NCBI GenBank assembly: GCA_913055675.1
Contig: CAJXKY010000024.1
Coordinates: 1-35,212 of the forward strand
Direction of reading: 5' to 3'
DNA from: an uncultured Halanaerobiales bacterium
GTDB lineage: Bacteria; Bacillota; Halanaerobiia; Halanaerobiales; M55B127
DNA length: 35,212 nucleotides
Of the stretch, positions 32,819 to 35,212 are shown piece after piece. Each line of letters starts with the position of its first letter. Within the stretch, counting starts at the first letter, position 1. Below the pieces are notes generated by a model. It did no database searches and was not told the origin of the DNA. It was given only the letters and a program-made list of their open reading frames with translations. The position numbers were made by a program, and so were the translations under genes.

Positions 32819-34168
32819 ATGCAAAAAAATAAAAAAGTATATTATTTGTATAAAAGTGTACAGGAGGATAACATTTTACCAATCACTTCAAAATGTAATC
32901 TGTCCTGTATTTTTTGTAGTCATAAGCAAAATCCGCCTGGAGTCGAAACCATACGGTTCGGTGATTTAAGTTTAAAGACAATTGATGATCTTGTTAGTTA
33001 TTTAGATTCTAATAAGCCAATAATTATAGGGGAGTCTGCTACAAAAATAATAGAGGGAGAACCACTAGTTCACCCCGAATTTAAAAAAATACTCACAAAA
33101 ATAAGGGATCAATACAGTGAGACAAAAATTAAAATTACTACTAATGCTGATCATCTAGATAAAGAAATGTTACAATTTTTTGAGGATCTAAATAATATTA
33201 TCTTAAATATTTCTGTTAATTATATAGACCCTGAATTAAGAAAAACAGTGATGGGTGTAAATTGTAAAAGTGATATACATAAAACATTCACAGCGATTAA
33301 TAAATTTAACATTGATTATCATTTTAGTATGGTAACCTTACCAAATTTATTTGGAAGGGATAAGATTAAAAATGAATTAAAAGAGATGGCAAAATATAAT
33401 CCGTTAAGTATACGAGTCTTTATGCCTGGTTATACTGAATATAGTAAAGAAAATTTAAAATTTGATTTTCATGAAACATATGATAATTTACGAAAATTAG
33501 TTCATAATTTGAATTTAGAACAAGAGATTCCTATTGTGATTGAACCCCCAAAACTAGAAAACTTAAAGAAAAATATCATTGGAGTTATAAAAAATAGCCC
33601 TGCTGATAAAGCGGGGATTAAATATTTAGACCAAATTATAAAAATTAATAAAAAGAAATTATTAAGTAGGGTAGAAGCTTTCAATTCAATAAAAAAAGCA
33701 AAAAATCCTACTTTAAAGATAAAAAGAAATAATAAATTAATAAACAAAAAAGTAGTCAAAAAAAGGGGACAAGATTCTGGATTAATTTTAAATTATGATT
33801 TATCTCAAAAGAAAATAAAAAATATAGAAAGAATTATTCTTGAAAACAAAAATAAAGATGTATTATTTTTAACTTCTGAATTAGGATATAATCTCATTAA
33901 CTATATAATCAATTATCATTTAGAATTTAAAAAACAAAGTAATATTAAAGTAGATCGTGTTATTAATACTTTTATGAAGGGATCAATTATTTCTGCGGGG
34001 TTATTAACTAATCAGGATATAAATAATTACTTAAATAATTATGATAATTTAATACCCGAGCTATTAATACTACCTTCTGTTATGTATGATATATTCAATA
34101 ATGATTTAAGTGGTTTAAACTATAAAAACATAGAAAAAGAGTATAAATCAGCCATTGAATTGTTATGA
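32819..34168 (+). CDS. Radical SAM protein with internal PDZ-like and C-terminal DUF512-like regions
   Basis: A 449-residue protein. Residues 26-33 hold the CX3CX2C motif (CNLSCIFC), starting a radical SAM domain of about 220 residues. Residues 251-310 resemble a PDZ domain (NIIGVIKNSPADKAGIKYLDQII). The C-terminal part (335-449) resembles the end of DUF512 proteins, with GSIISAGLLTNQDI and a following LPSVMYD. Usual DUF512 proteins carry PDZ first, then radical SAM. I chose ATG 32819 after AGGTGAT; GTG 32810 is an alternative. It begins 9 bases after tsaD and ends the operon. The substrate is unknown. Confidence 0.8.
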   Translation: MQKNKKVYYLYKSVQEDNILPITSKCNLSCIFCSHKQNPPGVETIRFGDLSLKTIDDLVSYLDSNKPIIIGESATKIIEGEPLVHPEFKKILTKIRDQYSETKIKITTNADHLDKEMLQFFEDLNNIILNISVNYIDPELRKTVMGVNCKSDIHKTFTAINKFNIDYHFSMVTLPNLFGRDKIKNELKEMAKYNPLSIRVFMPGYTEYSKENLKFDFHETYDNLRKLVHNLNLEQEIPIVIEPPKLENLKKNIIGVIKNSPADKAGIKYLDQIIKINKKKLLSRVEAFNSIKKAKNPTLKIKRNNKLINKKVVKKRGQDSGLILNYDLSQKKIKNIERIILENKNKDVLFLTSELGYNLINYIINYHLEFKKQSNIKVDRVINTFMKGSIISAGLLTNQDINNYLNNYDNLIPELLILPSVMYDIFNNDLSGLNYKNIEKEYKSAIELL

Positions 34169-34260
34169 TGAATTATAGAGTATATGGGAGAAATAATGAT
34201 TATAAGCGAGCTTTGTTGATTTAAAATGCTTTAAAAAGTTATGAGTAAGTATAATTCTGG

Positions 34261-34289
34261 TTGATTTTAATTTAATACTTAGATATTAT
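34261..34289 (+). promoter_or_regulatory. Promoter for groESL
   Basis: TTGATT (34261-34266) and TATTAT (34284-34289) are 17 bases apart; the transcript would start about 34296, just ahead of the CIRCE element. An isolated TATAAT at 34250-34255 lacks a good -35. Confidence 0.68.
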
Positions 34290-34303
34290 TAATACAGTAA
34301 TTG

Positions 34304-34330
34304 TTAGCACTCAACTCAAATGAGTGCTAA
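34304..34330 (+). promoter_or_regulatory. CIRCE element (HrcA operator)
   Basis: TTAGCACTC-N9-GAGTGCTAA, an exact match to the CIRCE consensus inverted repeat. It lies at the expected transcription start of groESL, so HrcA repression released by heat or protein misfolding is expected. Confidence 0.97.
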
Positions 34331-34380
34331 TAACGAGAGTAAAATATAAATTATATATAAAATTAAAGGGGGTACATTAA

Positions 34381-34659
34381 ATGAGTGTTAAGCCATTAGG
34401 AGACAGAGTAGCAGTAAAATTAGTAGAAAGAGAAGAAAAGACTGAAGGGGGTATTGTAATACCCGATACAGCCAAGAAAGAAAAACCACAGACAGGTGAA
34501 ATTTTTGAAGTCGGTCGCGGATGTTATCAAGATGAAGATCCTGAAATAAATAAGGGAGATATGGTTGTATTTGATAAATTTGCCGGTACTGAAGTAACAG
34601 TAGATGGTACAGAGTTTAAAATAGTTAATATTGACGATATTGTAGCAGTAATTGGTTAA
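34381..34659 (+). CDS. groES: Co-chaperonin GroES
   Basis: Ten-kDa co-chaperonin that caps GroEL, 92 residues. It starts VKPLGDRVAVKLVEREEKT and contains the mobile-loop segment EKTEGGIVIPDTAKKEKPQ and the ending VNIDDIVAVIG. A Cys in the segment GRGCYQDEDPEIN, where GRG is usually followed by small or charged residues, is mildly unusual. AAAGGGGGT precedes the ATG. It is controlled by CIRCE and followed by groEL after 38 bases. Confidence 0.97.
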   Translation: MSVKPLGDRVAVKLVEREEKTEGGIVIPDTAKKEKPQTGEIFEVGRGCYQDEDPEINKGDMVVFDKFAGTEVTVDGTEFKIVNIDDIVAVIG

Positions 34660-34694
34660 TTTAAAAGTTATAACAAACTAAGGAGGGTTTATAA

Positions 34695-35212
<518 letters not shown>

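Overview
The window is a dense, AT-rich, low-GC piece of a bacterial chromosome, with almost every gene on the + strand, strong AGGAGG-type ribosome binding sites and many TTG/GTG starts. The gene order (rpoA-rplQ-ecfA1-ecfA2-ecfT-truA-rplM-rpsI), the cdaA-cdaR-glmM-glmS block with a glmS ribozyme, a NdoAI/NdoA toxin pair, a CIRCE-controlled groESL and a trimeric-type [FeFe] hydrogenase operon point to a strictly anaerobic, fermentative Firmicute. Acid-rich proteins and gene content suggest Halanaerobiales or a relative; that assignment is inference.

Layout: 1-5388 is the end of the ribosomal protein/RNA polymerase cluster (rpoA truncated by the window edge), an ECF transporter energizing module, truA and a separately promoted rplM-rpsI pair ending in a clear terminator. 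5537-7858 is a three-gene AmmeMemoRadiSam set (LigB/Memo-like, AMMECR1, radical SAM), followed by one convergent membrane protein on the minus strand. 8695-13338 covers c-di-AMP synthesis (cdaA, a very short cdaR) and amino-sugar synthesis (glmM, glmS ribozyme, glmS). 13414-18681 holds acpS, nnr, a CBS-pair protein, dcd and a large SF1 helicase with an unusual N-terminal DbpA-like RNA-binding domain. 18822-19451 is the NdoAI/NdoA (MazF-type) antitoxin/toxin pair.

19488-30018 is the most interesting stretch. An L-asparaginase II family gene and an amidohydrolase lead without a gap into a presumed redox-signalling module: DRTGG protein, RsbW-like ATPase, a putative sensory [FeFe]-hydrogenase-like protein (HydS), a second DRTGG protein and a PHP phosphoesterase. 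Next comes a perfect consensus promoter with a Rex-like palindrome between its -35 and -10 boxes. It drives hydC, a histidine-kinase-like ATPase, hydD, hydB and hydA, the probable electron-bifurcating (NADH plus ferredoxin) hydrogenase. The likely logic is that the catalytic operon responds to NADH/NAD+ through a Rex-type repressor, while the upstream module senses H2 or redox state and signals by an unknown output.

30154-34168 is the tRNA t6A operon (tsaE, tsaB, rimI, tsaD) with a radical SAM-PDZ-DUF512-like gene at its end. 34381-35212 is groES and the start of groEL behind a promoter and CIRCE operator. No intergenic stretch exceeds 300 bases, and I saw no tRNA, rRNA, IS element or CRISPR array.
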